The notes below the pieces were generated by a model. The model did not search any database. It was not told the origin of the DNA and was given only the letters and a program-made list of their open reading frames with translations. The translations under genes and the position numbers were made by a program. Below are positions 44,437-55,944 of a stretch of DNA of 64,000 bases, in pieces. This DNA is from Zopfochytrium polystomum (Eukaryota > Chytridiomycota > Chytridiomycetes > Chytridiales > Chytridiaceae). The stretch's first letter is position 1; each line of letters starts with the position of its first letter. The stretch lies in the NCBI GenBank assembly GCA_025765615.1, contig JAIVFJ010000022.1, forward strand, positions 372,001-436,000. Direction: 5' to 3'.

Positions 44437-45407
44437 ATGACCAACCGCCCCTCATCCGCTGGCCTTCCAGGCAGTGGTGCCTCTTCAATCACCTCCTGGG
44501 AGAGCAATTGCTCCACGTCTCCAACTGTGACAGAGAACAACTGCGGCCCGCCGATATCAACGACTTACGAGGATAACGGATGTGATGGCGAGCTTACAGA
44601 CAGCTCGGGAATGGGATTGGATAGTCTATCGAGCCCCGGTTCCCACCGAGGACTGACGTATTCTCCACACGTGCGGGCCAAGCCACAGAGAGCCGCCAGC
44701 CTTTGCGCCAAAACACCAACCCGCCGGTTGGCGGAAAGGTACTTTTTGCTTGGAGACTTTGCTGCCCACACCGCCTGGCGGATCATGCACATGCCGAATG
44801 GCGGCCCACATCCCTCTTCCAAGCGGTTGCCAGGGAGGATTTCGTTCCAGGGCGCCTTTTCAACGCCTTGGAGTGAAATTGGGGTGTGGCTGGCTCCAGT
44901 GCTCGCAGCGGCCAGAATCAGCGAGGATAGTGTTTTCCTAGGGCTGTGGGTGAGTAAGTGCATCGCTAATAAGAATGATTAACTTGCCATCTTCAGTACT
45001 TTCACAAAGCATTCAACGGCGCCTCCAAGCTTCCCATAGATCAAGAGAAGAAGCGTGGAGAACACAGCCTCATTCTTATCGCAGCACTATTGCTCGCATG
45101 CAAATGGCATAACGATCAAGACCAGTCTTACTATCCACTTCGAAGCGACACGTGGACGGTTCTTGCGCGGAGGAACTTCAGGAAAACGATTCTCTCCCAA
45201 GGAAGTTACGGACAAGGAGCGCATGGTAGGATAGCAAATGCTACCCACAATGAAGTCATGCGTTCTAATACCCTGTTCTAGATCCTTGCACGTTTAGAGT
45301 ATCGGCTTGAAGTCACTGCTGCAGAATTTGAGGCATGGACCAGTGTACTTGACCGCATATTTTCGGAATACTGCAATTTCTGCGGGAGGCGGAAAAGAAG
45401 CAAATAA
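44437..45407 (+). CDS. Cyclin-like protein
   Basis: Exon 1 runs 44437-44948, joined by a GT...AG intron to 44998 onward. The last exon, 45292-45407, encodes ILARLEYRLEVTAAEFEAW. Core cyclin-box features are HSLILIAALLLACKWHND and the LE..LEV helix near the C-terminus, resembling Pho80/PCL-type or other short cyclins. The N-terminus is Ser/Thr-rich with a TPTRRLAERYF-like lead-in. The junction between exons 2 and 3 is one nucleotide out of phase with the obvious donor (catG|GTAGG near 45224), so the real donor may differ or there may be a sequence error. A longer open frame upstream of 44437 lacks an ATG. The kinase partner is unknown. Divergent from the WSS1-like gene. Confidence 0.65.
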
Positions 45408-45491
45408 TTTCTCTCCAATGTTTTTGGCAAAACGTATTGAAATCAAATACAAAGAATAGGGTAACCCGGACACTAGGATAATTTTTTTTGC

Positions 45492-46782
45492 TCAGAAGTC
45501 GTCGTCCTCATCGTCGACCGGCTTCTTCGCCTTCTTTTTGTGGTGGTGGTGATGAACGGCGGTCGGCTTTTTCTTCTTAGGTCGCTCCTCATTGTCATCA
45601 TCTTCGTCGTCATCACTTGACTTTTTCCTTTCGGGTTTCACCGCCGATGAGCTACTCTTTTTAGATTTGCTTTGTTTCTTCGAATTGCCGTCGTCGTCAT
45701 CGTCGTCGGTCGGTGATGACTTCTTGGAGCGCTTCACACTCTTTTGAACACTTCGCTTCTTGCGCTTCTGGTCATCGTCATCGTCGTCGTCGTCGTCGTC
45801 GTCTCCGCCCTTCTTCAGTTGTTTACCCTTGGTGGTAGTGGAGGTGGCTTTCTTTTCATCCTTTTTCTCAGTTTTTTTGCCATCTTTTTTGCCGTTCTTC
45901 GTCTGCGGGGGCAATGCCTTCTTCTTGGTGTTCGTTTTCACAGCCTTAACAGCAGAGTTCGGAGGAGCCGCTTGAGACGGACCTTTCTTCTTACAGTCTG
46001 AAGTACAACGTGAGTAAACTCTTCACAAGAACCCGTGGCACTCAACTGAGAGAAAAGTACATCCCCGACATATCCTTATACCTGTTACGGTCATCCACGA
46101 GCTTTGGGCAGACAGTATGATGCTCATTTCCTTTGAAGCTCTTCTGGCGACGCCCACAATCGTACCTTAGTTGTGTATAGGGGAAAAAGTTCGTATACTC
46201 AGAACTCTGTTAAGCAATATGGATCAAGGCCAGCAACGAACCCAGCTTGTCTGTGAGCATCCCAAGCGAGGTCATACGCTCCTCTGTAGTCCCGTCTTCA
46301 AATGTGTGTTACGAAGGTGAGAACAAGCAAACACGATGGAGGCTGTCAGATCCACTAGAGTCGGGCCGATCACAAGCGGGAGGCTGCAAGTACCTTTCGC
46401 ACAACTCAGCGATACCGACGTCAACTTCGCAAAGGTCATATCGTCTAAGCCAGCTTGTGACGGTGACCTTCCCGACGACGCAGTCGGTGTTTCGCTTGTG
46501 TACTTCGCCATTCTTTTGGTGTGTGCGTGAAGGCAGGATCTTGTCGGAAACAATGATCTTCCTCTTGCGGTGGATGAAGAGCGGGCTGGGCTCCGCTCTG
46601 GCGCCAAGAGGACCACCGACTGTTGGAGAAAGTAGAGCGGGGAGTCCGACGAGTACAGCTACAGAAGCGATGATGAAGGCGACAACCAGTCGGGCAAGAG
46701 GACGGCGGCTGAGCGCCGGTGCGGCCGCTCCTGGTGCCGGGCGACGCCATCTGTGTCTCCGCCCACCGTTGTGGTTCAACAT
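45492..46782 (-). CDS. Unidentified secretory/type II membrane protein with Lys/Asp-rich tail
   Basis: Start at 46782. After a basic N-terminus a hydrophobic helix (LVVAFIIASVAVLVGLPALL) looks like a signal anchor. Then comes a Cys-containing region: CVVGKVTVTSWLRRYDLC, then GAYDLAWDAHRQAG, then YTNFFPYTQLRYDCG and GNEHHTVCPKLVDD. The last exon (45.97-45.49 kb) is low-complexity: Lys-rich, runs of Asp and a short His run, ending DDEDDDF. Junctions near 46.31 and 46.22 kb fit GT...AG introns, though one would be only about 37 nt. No family is recognised; at least five cysteines in the lumenal part suggest disulphides. The tail resembles nuclear or nucleolar acidic tails, which fits poorly with a secretory start, so the model may join two things. 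Confidence 0.5.
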
Positions 46783-47103
46783 TTGGAGGGTTGTTGTTTT
46801 TATGATTTGTTTGTTGTTTGTTTGTTTGTTTGTTTGTTTGTTTGTTTATTTTTCAGGTCGGCATGTGTCTTCCAGTTGGCTGTGTTGCCTGTCTGTGTCT
46901 TTGGGGGTTCCGCTCAGCCCAAAAGGCTTGCCAAGCTTCACTTCGAAACATTCGTTTGATGATTTAGAGAACACCTGCGCAGTTTGTGGAGGAAAGAACG
47001 AGGAAAAGAAGCTGAAAGAAGGAAGCGATAATCATGTGTAAAGTCACATAAAGTCGTCTAATCTAAGTTTCAATGGTCTGATCTGAAAGAACAAAGGTGG
47101 GAA
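46783..47103. repeat. Intergenic region with (TTTG)n microsatellite
   Basis: A run of TTTG units lies at about 46808-46850, just upstream of the minus-strand gene start. No coding feature is otherwise supported. Confidence 0.7.
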
Positions 47104-47722
47104 CTACAATGTGAAACTTCCTGTTTGTTTCATGTCTTTGCTGCTGGCACCAACAAACACCTTGTAAGTGCCAGGAGCAACCTTGTAGGTCTTATCTTAG
47201 TACGAAAGCTCGTCAAACTGGAGATCAAAGGAAAAAGATTTGCTGTTGCCAGATGAGATGCGCGAACGGAGCTGCTTGATTGGCTGGTCAGCGACTGCCG
47301 GAAATCCAAGATACAGCTGCGCGACTTCCCATCCGGCAACGGCACCAGATTTCTTTACGTCCACGTTACCGTTACCTTCGGTGTTAGACAAGCCCTGTCC
47401 GAAAGAGAACAACGGCTCAACACCCTTCTTCTCGTAGTATCGGTAGTCAATGTAGTTGCCTTCTGAATATGGTGTGCGCGTGACGTTTGCCAGCTGGTCT
47501 TTCCACTCTGTCTGTCAGGTCACTGCGATAGAAGGTTTTGGGAACAGTGGTCAGCGCTGGGTAGTCCTCCAGCTTTTTTGCGATGGTGTAGGGCAGACGA
47601 CCGGATGGATTCACGTCACCGAAAACAACATCTGCAAGACTGTTGCCGGATTCTTGGCCGGGAAAGTGGGGATGAATGATGGCCTTGACTTTGTCCAGGA
47701 ACACCATTACTGTCAATTTCAT
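47104..47722 (-). pseudogene. GH3 beta-glucosidase C-terminal relic
   Basis: On the minus strand: FPGQESGNSLADVVFGDVNP with SGRLPYTIAKKL, the GH3 C-terminal catalytic-domain motif, then NVTRTPYSEGNYIDYRYYEK, FSFGQGLS, VAGWEVAQLYL and a fibronectin-III-like end (YKVAPGTYKVFVGASSKD). A frameshift lies near 47.47-47.50 kb, an in-frame TAA near 47.20 kb, and part of the segment after FSFGQGLS is missing. The 5' end is lost where the gypsy relic begins (about 47723). Intact GH3 enzymes hydrolyse beta-glucosides such as cellobiose; this one cannot. Confidence 0.88.
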
Positions 47723-47726
47723 GTAC

Positions 47727-50212
47727 CTTGAGATTTTGAGGCAGCAAAAAAAAGTTTGGTGGAGGGCAAAAAAAACTTTTCACTATTGGAGATGGACCTC
47801 TGAGCCAAGAGGAGAAAACTAGGAGGGCCCAGCAGGGACTGTGTTTCAACTGTAGCTCCAAGGAACACGCTGTCAAGGACTGCCCAAGGAAGAAGCACCC
47901 AAACTCCCAGGTCCAGGCTCACTGAGGGGCAATTCCCTGAACCCTCCTCCAAGCTGCCCCTGTTTCATCACCACCACCAGCACCACAAACACCTCAGATT
48001 CCAAGCTCCACCAACTCACCATGGATGTCAAGATTCAACTCTCACCCAAGTCAACCATCACAACCAAGGCCCTTATCAACTCTGGATCATCCTGCGACAT
48101 CATTGATGCCACCCTTGCCAAGTCTTGTGCCATTCCCACCATCAAGAAATCCACACCCCTCAAGGTCCACTTTGCCAATTATGCTCTGTTCAAGGAAATC
48201 AGCCATGAAACCAAGCAAAACCTCCACATCCAAGGCTTTCCACCATCCATGGTCAACCTGGAAGTATTGGATCTTGGCTCACCCACATTCTCTGTCATCC
48301 TGGGATTACCATGGCTGCAAGCCCAGAACCCTGCCATTGATTGGGTCACTGGTCAAGTCCAACCTCCACCAATTGGAACAGTCACCCAAAACTCAAGTCA
48401 AGCCACCAAGTCTCACGCTCTCAAGCCTTCAAGATTCACAGCCAGCCAAGACTCAAGTTCCACAGTTCACAGTTCACAGTCAAGATTCAAGTAGAGCTCA
48501 TAGAGCTCACAGTCATGGCCAAGACTCTAGTTCACAGAACCCACAGTCAAAGATTCAAGTACCACAGTTCACAGTCCACATTCAAGATTCAAGTTCCACA
48601 GCTCACAGTCTTTGCCAAGAACAGAACTCTCAGTCAAAGATTCAAGAATCACAGTTCCCAGTCAAGAATTCATGCCCCACTGCTGAAGAGCATGGCAACC
48701 TGGACCCATCAGACCTTTTGCTGGCATCCAAGCTACCAAAAGAATATCTCCCTTATGCTGATGTGTTTTCCAAGACCAGGACAGACAGACCTTGCACCTG
48801 AAGGGGGAGATGGTTTCACCCCACCATCCAAGACACACCTTTCACTGCTTCCTGACACTGTGTGGGCCAATGCGATTTCCAAGGACCCCAAGCCTCACAA
48901 CATTCAAATCAGCCAAGAAGAGGAAAAACTTGAGATACTCAAGACAAGGCATGATGCAGCAACAGCTGAACACCCAGGAGAGCACAAGACATATGAGCTG
49001 GTTTCCAGAGACTTCTACTGGCCAGGCATGAGGAAGTACATCAATAACTATGTCAGCAGCTGTGAAACCTGTCAAAGAAACAAATCCAGCAGACACAAGC
49101 CCTATGGACTTCTGGAGCCCCTCCCAATTGCCATCAGCCCTTGGTCATCAATATCCATGGACTTCATTGTGAAACTAACCCCATCACATGGATTTGACTC
49201 TATCCTTGTTGTCATCTGCAGAAGGACAAAGTTGGCCCATTTCATCCCCTGCACTGAGAATATAGATGCACAAGGAACAGCAGACCTGTTTTTGCAGCAC
49301 ATATTCAGGCTCCATGGGCTGCCTCAGTCAATCATCAGTGACAGAGGACCACAGTTCAGATCTCAATTTTGGAAAGCACTCACAGCAGCCCTTGGAATCA
49401 AGTCTCAACTGTCAACTGCTTATCACCCTCAGACTGATGGACAAACAGAAGAACAAACCAGACCCTGGAGCTGTATCCGAGGTGCTATGTCAGCTATCAA
49501 CAGGATGATTGGCCCACCCTCCTTCCGCTGGCAGAATTGCTCTCAACAATTCTCTCTCCTTTCTTTGCAACCTATGGCTTCAATCCAAGAGGAGATCTTT
49601 TGGGACAAGAGATCCTATCCAATGTCCAAGCTCGTGCTGTGGGTTCATACTTGCATAAGCTCAGGATCATCAGCACCTTCCTGGACTCCACCCTGAAGCG
49701 AGCCCAAGAAGATGCCTCAAGATTTGCCAACACTCACAGAATGGACCATGGCCTTGCTGTGGGTCAGCAAGTTTGGCTTCTGAGGAAGAACTTGCAGACC
49801 AAAAGACCAAGTCCCAAGCTAGACAACCTCAAGTTGGGGCCTTTCAAGATCTTGGAGGAAATCAATCCAGTCACCTTCAAGCTGGATCTCCCTGCATCCA
49901 TGAAGATCCACCCAGTTTTCCATGTCAGCCTTTTGGAGGAGTTTGTGGCCAATTCCATTCCAGGCAGAGTTGTTCCTCCTCATCCTCCAGTTGAGTGAGG
50001 TAGAAGGTGAAGAGGAATTTGAGGTTGAACAAATCTTGGATGAAAAGTGGTTTGGAAGGACACTCAAGTTCCTTGTCAAGTGGAAAGGTTACTCAGATGC
50101 TGACAACACCTGGGAACCTGAGTCAAACCTCACTCACTGCCAAGACCTTCTGCTCAAGTTCAAGACCAGGTACCCCACCAAGTTGCAGAAGAGGCCTAAA
50201 AGGGGGAGATGA
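47727..50212 (+). pseudogene. Ty3/gypsy chromodomain element with deleted reverse transcriptase
   Basis: In order: a gag zinc knuckle (CFNCSSKEHAVKDC, near 47.86 kb); an aspartic-protease-like segment ALINSGSSCDIID where the usual DSG reads NSG; a short pre-RT segment; then directly the integrase zinc-binding region and core (YWPGMRKYI, CETCQRN, SMDFIVKL, IISDRGPQF, STAYHPQTDGQTE). A frameshift follows near 49.5 kb. The C-terminal integrase part and a chromodomain (VEQILDEKW, LKFLVKWKGYSDADNTWEPE) close the frame at 50212, followed by a polypurine tract AAAAGGGGGAGATGA. Reverse transcriptase and RNase H are absent. No 5' LTR is present. Chromodomains target such elements to modified histones. 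Non-functional. Confidence 0.92.
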
Positions 50213-50279
50213 TGTTATGACACCCTCTGGAAACCTCTGGAACCTTCTAGAGCATTCCTTCATGGAACCTTGTGGAACC
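50213..50279 (+). mobile_element. Gypsy 3' LTR, left part (split by copia insertion)
   Basis: First 67 bp of the LTR, starting TGTTATGACACCC directly after the polypurine tract, and ending in GAACC at the copia insertion point. It continues at 56783. Confidence 0.92.
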
Positions 50280-50789
50280 TGAAAGATTTCGTTGGGCTGG
50301 ATTGTCTATGGGTTGTGCTGCTGTGGTGATGGGTGGAGTACACTACTGAAGGTGGTGGTGGTGGGAGGTTGATCTTGGCTTCTGTCAGTCTTGTGTTTGT
50401 CTTTATACAAAACTGTTACAAGGACCATCACTTGCAAAATGCTGCAAGTCATCCTTGCAGAGCAGTATCAGGTCAAAGCTCCTGCACACTGCTTACACCA
50501 AAAGACCCAAAACCAACACTCCCCCCTAAGCTGTGGGCAGGAGCAAAGGCCGGCACGGAGGAAAACCTTAAGCCATAGTCAACTTAAGGAAACCTGTACA
50601 CCGGAAAAAGAAGAATCACAAACAGGTATGACTGGCCATCGGATGGCAGAACAGAAAGGACAGACCACACTAGCAAAAATGGATGGGGGCACATATTGAA
50701 CTTCAGAGGTAAAAGAAAATGAGTCAAAGTAATGAAAAAGAACAAAGAAGAAAACAACTTCACAGATAGAAAAAAATGAATCAGAGGAA

Positions 50790-52483
50790 AGAGAAGAAAC
50801 AAAGGCCAATATGACTCAAATGGTATTCACTGAGAGCAGCTGAGAGAGATTTCGTCATATAGTCTGCAGGCTGTTCTCCTCCAGCAATCCACTCAAGCCG
50901 TACTACTTTTTGTTCCACGAGTTCTCGAATATAATGATACTTTACCATGATATGCTTTGACCGATTGGTGTAAAGATCATTTGAACTGAGGTTGATCACA
51001 CTGCTGTTGTCAGTGTAGATGACAAGAGGAGTGGGAGACGGAAGTTGAAGTGCTGAATAGAGTTGGGACAGTGCCTTAAGTTCTCGTCCCAGTTCAGACA
51101 CCGCTACATATTCAGCTTCCTGCGGTGACAGCATGACAGTGCTGCTTCGAAACAGATGTCCAACTAATAGCTGTTCCTCCAAATAGAACATAGTAGCCAA
51201 GCTGTGATTTCCCATCTGAGTGGACACCATGGGCAGCATCGGAGTAACCGGCTATATCTGTGCAGTTGCAAGAATAGAATAAACCATACTCACTAGTACT
51301 GTTGAGATATTCGAGAACCCGAATAAGGATCTTCATGTGTTGCTTGCTAGGGTCCTTGCTGAAGGCACCAAGGTAGGAAACTGCTGGGGCAAGGTCTGGC
51401 CGCGTGTGTGTTGCAAGGTAGTTGATGCCGCCAAGGATTGCCTGGTACAGTCTCTGGTCTGCAGCTGCTTCGTCGATCCCACGTGGGTGAAGATTGAGAC
51501 TACTGGGAAGGGCAGTTACTGCAGTGCGATTGTTGATAGTGTTGGCATGGCTGTTGAAGTAATTCCTTGATATAGGCTTTCTGGTGCAAGAAGATTCCGT
51601 TGTGGCGGTGTTCCAGTTGCATATTGAGGATGGTTTTGATTGTTCCTATTTCGCGGAGCTTGTAACGAGATTTTAGCAGTGTGATGGCAAAGGTGATCTC
51701 CCCAGAATCCCCAAAGAAACAAATATCATCAACATAGATGGCAATGAAAATGACTTTTCCATCCACTTGACGGAAGAGGATACAGGGGTCTGCTGTGCTT
51801 TGCTGATATCCATTCGACTTCAGGTGGCTAATTAGTTCTTGGTACCAACACCGGCCAGCTTGCTTGATACCATTAACAGCTCTCTTCAGTAGCCATACTT
51901 TGCCATCACTGCGGTAGCCATCTGGCTGCTCCATGTAAATGGGCACATCAAGCATGCTGTTCAGGTACGCGTTGCTGATGTCGACAATAGCAGTGTGCCA
52001 GTTGTTTGCAGCTGCCATGGCAATGAGCCAACGAAGACTGTTGATTCGGACAACAGGAGAGTGAGTATTCCAAAAATCAATGCCATGACGTTGAGTGAAG
52101 CCCTTAGCCACAAGCCGTGCACGGAAGCGCTCAATGCTGCCGTCTGGTTTAAGTTTGACCTTATAGACCCATTTGTTCTGCACGACGTTGATGTTGGTGG
52201 GCCGTTCCACAACTTCAAAGGCTGCTAAAGTGCGAAGGGCATCGATCTCAGTCTGCTCTGCTGCAATCCACTCCTTGGACCATTTACCCGACATGGCTTC
52301 TGCACGAGTTTGGGGGTCGGGACATGTTGTGCTTGTGAGGTAGGTTTGCCCAGAACGCGTACGCTTGGCTGAGTTGTCAGGTGATGGTGAACGTGAATGT
52401 TGGTGATGAGGAGGTGGTTCTGGTGGAGGTGGTTCTGGAGGTGGAGAAGCCTGTGAGGCATCCCTAGTGGGTGTGTCTGCCAT
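50790..52483 (-). pseudogene. Copia reverse transcriptase and RNase H
   Basis: RT motifs: WVYKVKLKPDG, RLVAKGFTQRHG, VDISNAYLN and the catalytic YVDD of FIAIYVDDICFFG. RNase H follows after a frameshift near 51.5-51.3 kb: ISWTSVSKQH-like, EAEYVAVSELGRE, DNSSVINLSSND, RSKHIMVKYHY and a closing GEQPADYMTK. The catalytic Asp residues are visible. Confidence 0.9.
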
Positions 52484-52984
52484 TGTTTTATCTTGTAGGG
52501 ACTTTGGAGGAATTAATTATAACAGTCTCAGATATCCAACGCACAAAAGTAAGCAAGGATGAAATGCACAGGTGAGCCTTCCGCACGATGCTGGTCTGGG
52601 CTCCCCCCAGTACCCTATGAGGTGAGGCAACCACTCCCCCATACACAGCTTGCCCTCAACGCTACCCCCCGCGTCTCGCCTGGGCACATCAGGAGAATAA
52701 CTGTCTCCTGGTTGGTGCTCCTCACGGAATGGGCTCCCTGCTCAGGACTCCACCTCCTCTGACACAGGTCTGGGCCACACTAGCCTACGAGCTGGGGCTT
52801 CGGTTGTCGTGGGCCTTCGGTTGCTTCACATTGCCGGTCTACCCCCCGATCCGGTCTCCCTCAGTCACGCCTATAGTGCTCCCAATAAGGCCCACTGGAG
52901 ATGACGTTAATTGCAGTAGCACAGGAATCCAACCCATCATGCCGTCACCTCCAACACCAGAGCTGTACATCGTTATCTGATTCA
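52484..52984 (-). other. Intron-like spacer between integrase and reverse transcriptase
   Basis: On the minus strand it starts GTAAGCAC after CTCAG and ends CCCTACAAG just before the RT frame opens. It has stop codons in all minus-strand frames. A similar sequence is found at about 63290-63700 at the same position of another copia relic. Confidence 0.6.
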
Positions 52985-54666
52985 CTTTCGCTGTGCTTAC
53001 CTGAGGGGTGACACTTTTTACCAATTCCACCGGGGCCACTGGTGTTGGTTCTGGCTCAGGTAGCTGTTCAATGTGTACGTTTGCTTCGCGAAGGAGGGCC
53101 TTGATGTTGCTGTTGGTTTCCTGAAGTTCGTCAGCTGAGAGTAAGGGCGTGTGGTGATGCTGTAGTTCTGAACTGTCATCATCAGCATCTGATTTGTTGA
53201 GTTTGGGAAAGCTGTCTTCGGCGATAGTGAGGTCGTTGAGGCGATGTGTGATAACGCGACCAGTGTTGATGTCGATGAGCCGGGCAATGGATCGGCCTAT
53301 ATTGCCAATGTATATTGCTGGTTGTGCTCGTTCTGCCAGTTTCTTGTACTGGTGTGTGCTGCTGCGTTCCTTGGCTGTCACATGGTAGAGGCAACCAGCG
53401 CCAAAAACCCTAAAGTGGCTGATGCAGGGAGGAAAGCCAAGTAGCATTTCAACCGGTGAAAGCAAACCACGACTGAGAACTGGCAGTGTGTTGATGATGT
53501 CCACGGCATGTCGAATAGCATAACCCCACCAAGACCAAGGTGAGCCAGCATGCTGAAGGAGTGAACGAGTTACATCCATGACTGTCCTAACTGCACGTTC
53601 TGCTTTGCCGTTGAGCTCTGGTGTGTGTGGTGGACTGACTTCAACCCGTATCCCACGAGAGGCACAGAAGCGTTCAAAGGCAGTTGACTTAAGTTCACCC
53701 CCATCAAACCTAACTGACTTAACCTGAACGTCTCGCACAGTCTGGAGTTGCTGAATGATTTTGATGGCTTCTGGTAAAGCATCAGACTTCCGTCGTAGGT
53801 TGGTTGACCAGATATAATTGCTGACATAGTCAATGGCAATGAGGGCAAAGCCGTACTGCCCCCTGAACTTGGGTTTGACCTCCACAAGGTCAAACGCCAA
53901 GTGTTCCCCAGGTAGCTTGTCCAGGAGGATCTGTGTGGGGAATAGAGGCACGTGTCTGCTTTGCAATAATACAGGCCTTACACTCGTCCTCAAGCAGTTC
54001 TAAGTCTATGTCTGGAAAGTCAGCACAGGTTCGTCGTTCCTTCATGGAGTGAAGTCGAGCATAGGGAATGTGTCCTAGACGTTGGTGCAGTCGGCGAGTG
54101 TCTGGTTTTTTGCTGTTGAGAAATGCTGCACGAATGCTGTGTGTGTCTGCAGGTTCTGCTGACGTGAAAAAGTTGTAATATCTGCTGGCGCAATGGGCGA
54201 GAAATTGAGTGCTGTAATTGAAGGTTGGGTTTGCTGCAGTTGGGAACCACTGGAGACCGTGCCGAAGGATCATTTGAAGAACTGCTGGGTCACCTTCTTC
54301 ATGACTGCTGCGGTGAATAACACCTGGTTGGAGGTCTCGTGCCAAGTGATAGTAACCGCATAGCTGGAGGTCCCTGTCGGCAATAAGGTTGACTGGGCAT
54401 TCTGGAGCAAACTGCGCGCCTTCAATAATGAGAGTGATGTTGTTTGCAAGAGGAATTCGTGCAACGCCTGAGCCCTCGCAGTTGAGAACTGGGCCTTCCT
54501 TTGCGATGCGCATGCTGGATTTTTGGTTGTTGAAGGTTGATGGGATAAAGAAGGAGAAATCACGAAGAGTAGTAACATTGCAACCGTTATCAATAAGGAG
54601 AGGAAAGGAAGTAACAGGAGGTGGAATGTTGACTGCAAATGCCTGGATCACTCCCGGGCCATCCAA
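52985..54666 (-). pseudogene. Copia protease and integrase
   Basis: The protease motif is LLIDNGCNVT (Asp-Asn-Gly in place of Asp-Ser/Thr-Gly). The pre-integrase zinc-binding region spans HQRLGHIPYARL...CKACIIAKQ. The integrase core has HLAFDLVEVKPK, SPPHTPELNGKAERAVRTV and a long tail. A frameshift near 53.92 kb separates the protease part from the core. The core continues into an intron-like spacer at 52984. Confidence 0.88.
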
Positions 54667-55944
54667 AAATCCTGTTGGTGGTTGTCGTCACTTTGGCCAC
54701 CAAGCTGTGAGTTGTAAGTCTCTTCCCATAACTGCTGTTTGTTTGCAAACTGCTGACTCTGTTGTTCATCCCAATCACTGTCTGCTGGTGCACTGTATGT
54801 TAGGAGTGCCAGCTGGGATTGCTGAGGCATCTGCTCCTGCACGTTTGCAGCTGAAGGACATTCCCTTGCATAATGTCCACGACCACTGCAATTGTTGCAG
54901 GTGACATTTGCGGATGCCCAGCTCTGGTGTGGACGGAATGGTTGCTGTGGTCGCCATCACCATCTGCTGGGGTCGCCAACTTCCTTGAGAGAGTGGAGTG
55001 GACCCTCTGCCAAAGCCACCATAGGGTCGTGGGGTGTATGGCTGTGGCCTTGGTTGGAGCGGTCGATAGCCACCACGGCCTCGGGGGTGGGTGTAGTGAA
55101 CTTGGGCAACATTTGCAGTTGGTGCGTTGACCTCTGGGGCTGCAGTGGAGGTGTCCCCTTCTCTTTGATTTGCCAGCTCGATGCGTCGCTTATCATAGTT
55201 GTTTTGACGAACAGTTTGTTTGAAGAGTGAGATTAGTTTGGCTAAACTTGTTATCTCAGGAGCTGGGTTGCCGACAACAAGAAAAACGTTTCCTATCCCC
55301 ATGTCCAATAGGCTTTGGTTCAGTGAACCAACAAAGATTCGAACAACTTTTTGGAAAGGGCAGATACGATGGAGAAGTTCTCCAGCTGCTGATTTTGCAA
55401 AGCTGTCAACTCGATGGTATGCTTCAGTGAATCGGGTAATGAAGGCATCTGAGGCTTCAGTTGGTTCCATTTTGATGCGTTCAAAGTCGTCAATGATCTC
55501 CTTTGCGAGTCCCTGGTCTGCTGTGCGGCAAATTATTCCCAATTCGCCAACCAACTCGTAAGCAAAGTTTCGACCAGGTGTGATTTGGGTGAGAAGGGCT
55601 CGAGAGATGTGGCGGCGAATAATTAGACAGCAATGTGCATTCTGGTTCTGTGTACCAGGAAACCAAGTTACTTTCTCTTGTCCACGAGGCAGAGGCACCA
55701 ATTGGAATCTCTGTCCTTGGAATGGTCCATCTCTGATGAGACAGGTTCCAGTGTCACAGAGGTCTAGTGGATCAATTGCATCATTCTGCTCTGCGTTGAT
55801 GTGACTTGTGTCAATGCAGTGGCGTAAGTCGACATTTTTGTTGGAGAGTTCTGCTGTAAGATCCTCCAACCAGTCACCGAAATTCTCTGGTCCCTCCAAG
55901 ACGCTGAAGGACTTGGCAACATACTTGGTTGAGTCAGTAGTCAT
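54648..55944 (-). pseudogene. Copia gag with zinc knuckle (frameshifted)
   Basis: Starts MTTDSTKYVAKSFSVLEGPE, a capsid-like helical domain, an RGRGGY-rich linker, then a CCHC zinc knuckle (CNNCSGRGHYAREC) in a frame different from the first part, so a frameshift lies near 54.91 kb. The gag frame ends at 54648 just inside the start of the protease frame. The gag capsid packages the retrotransposon RNA. Confidence 0.85.
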
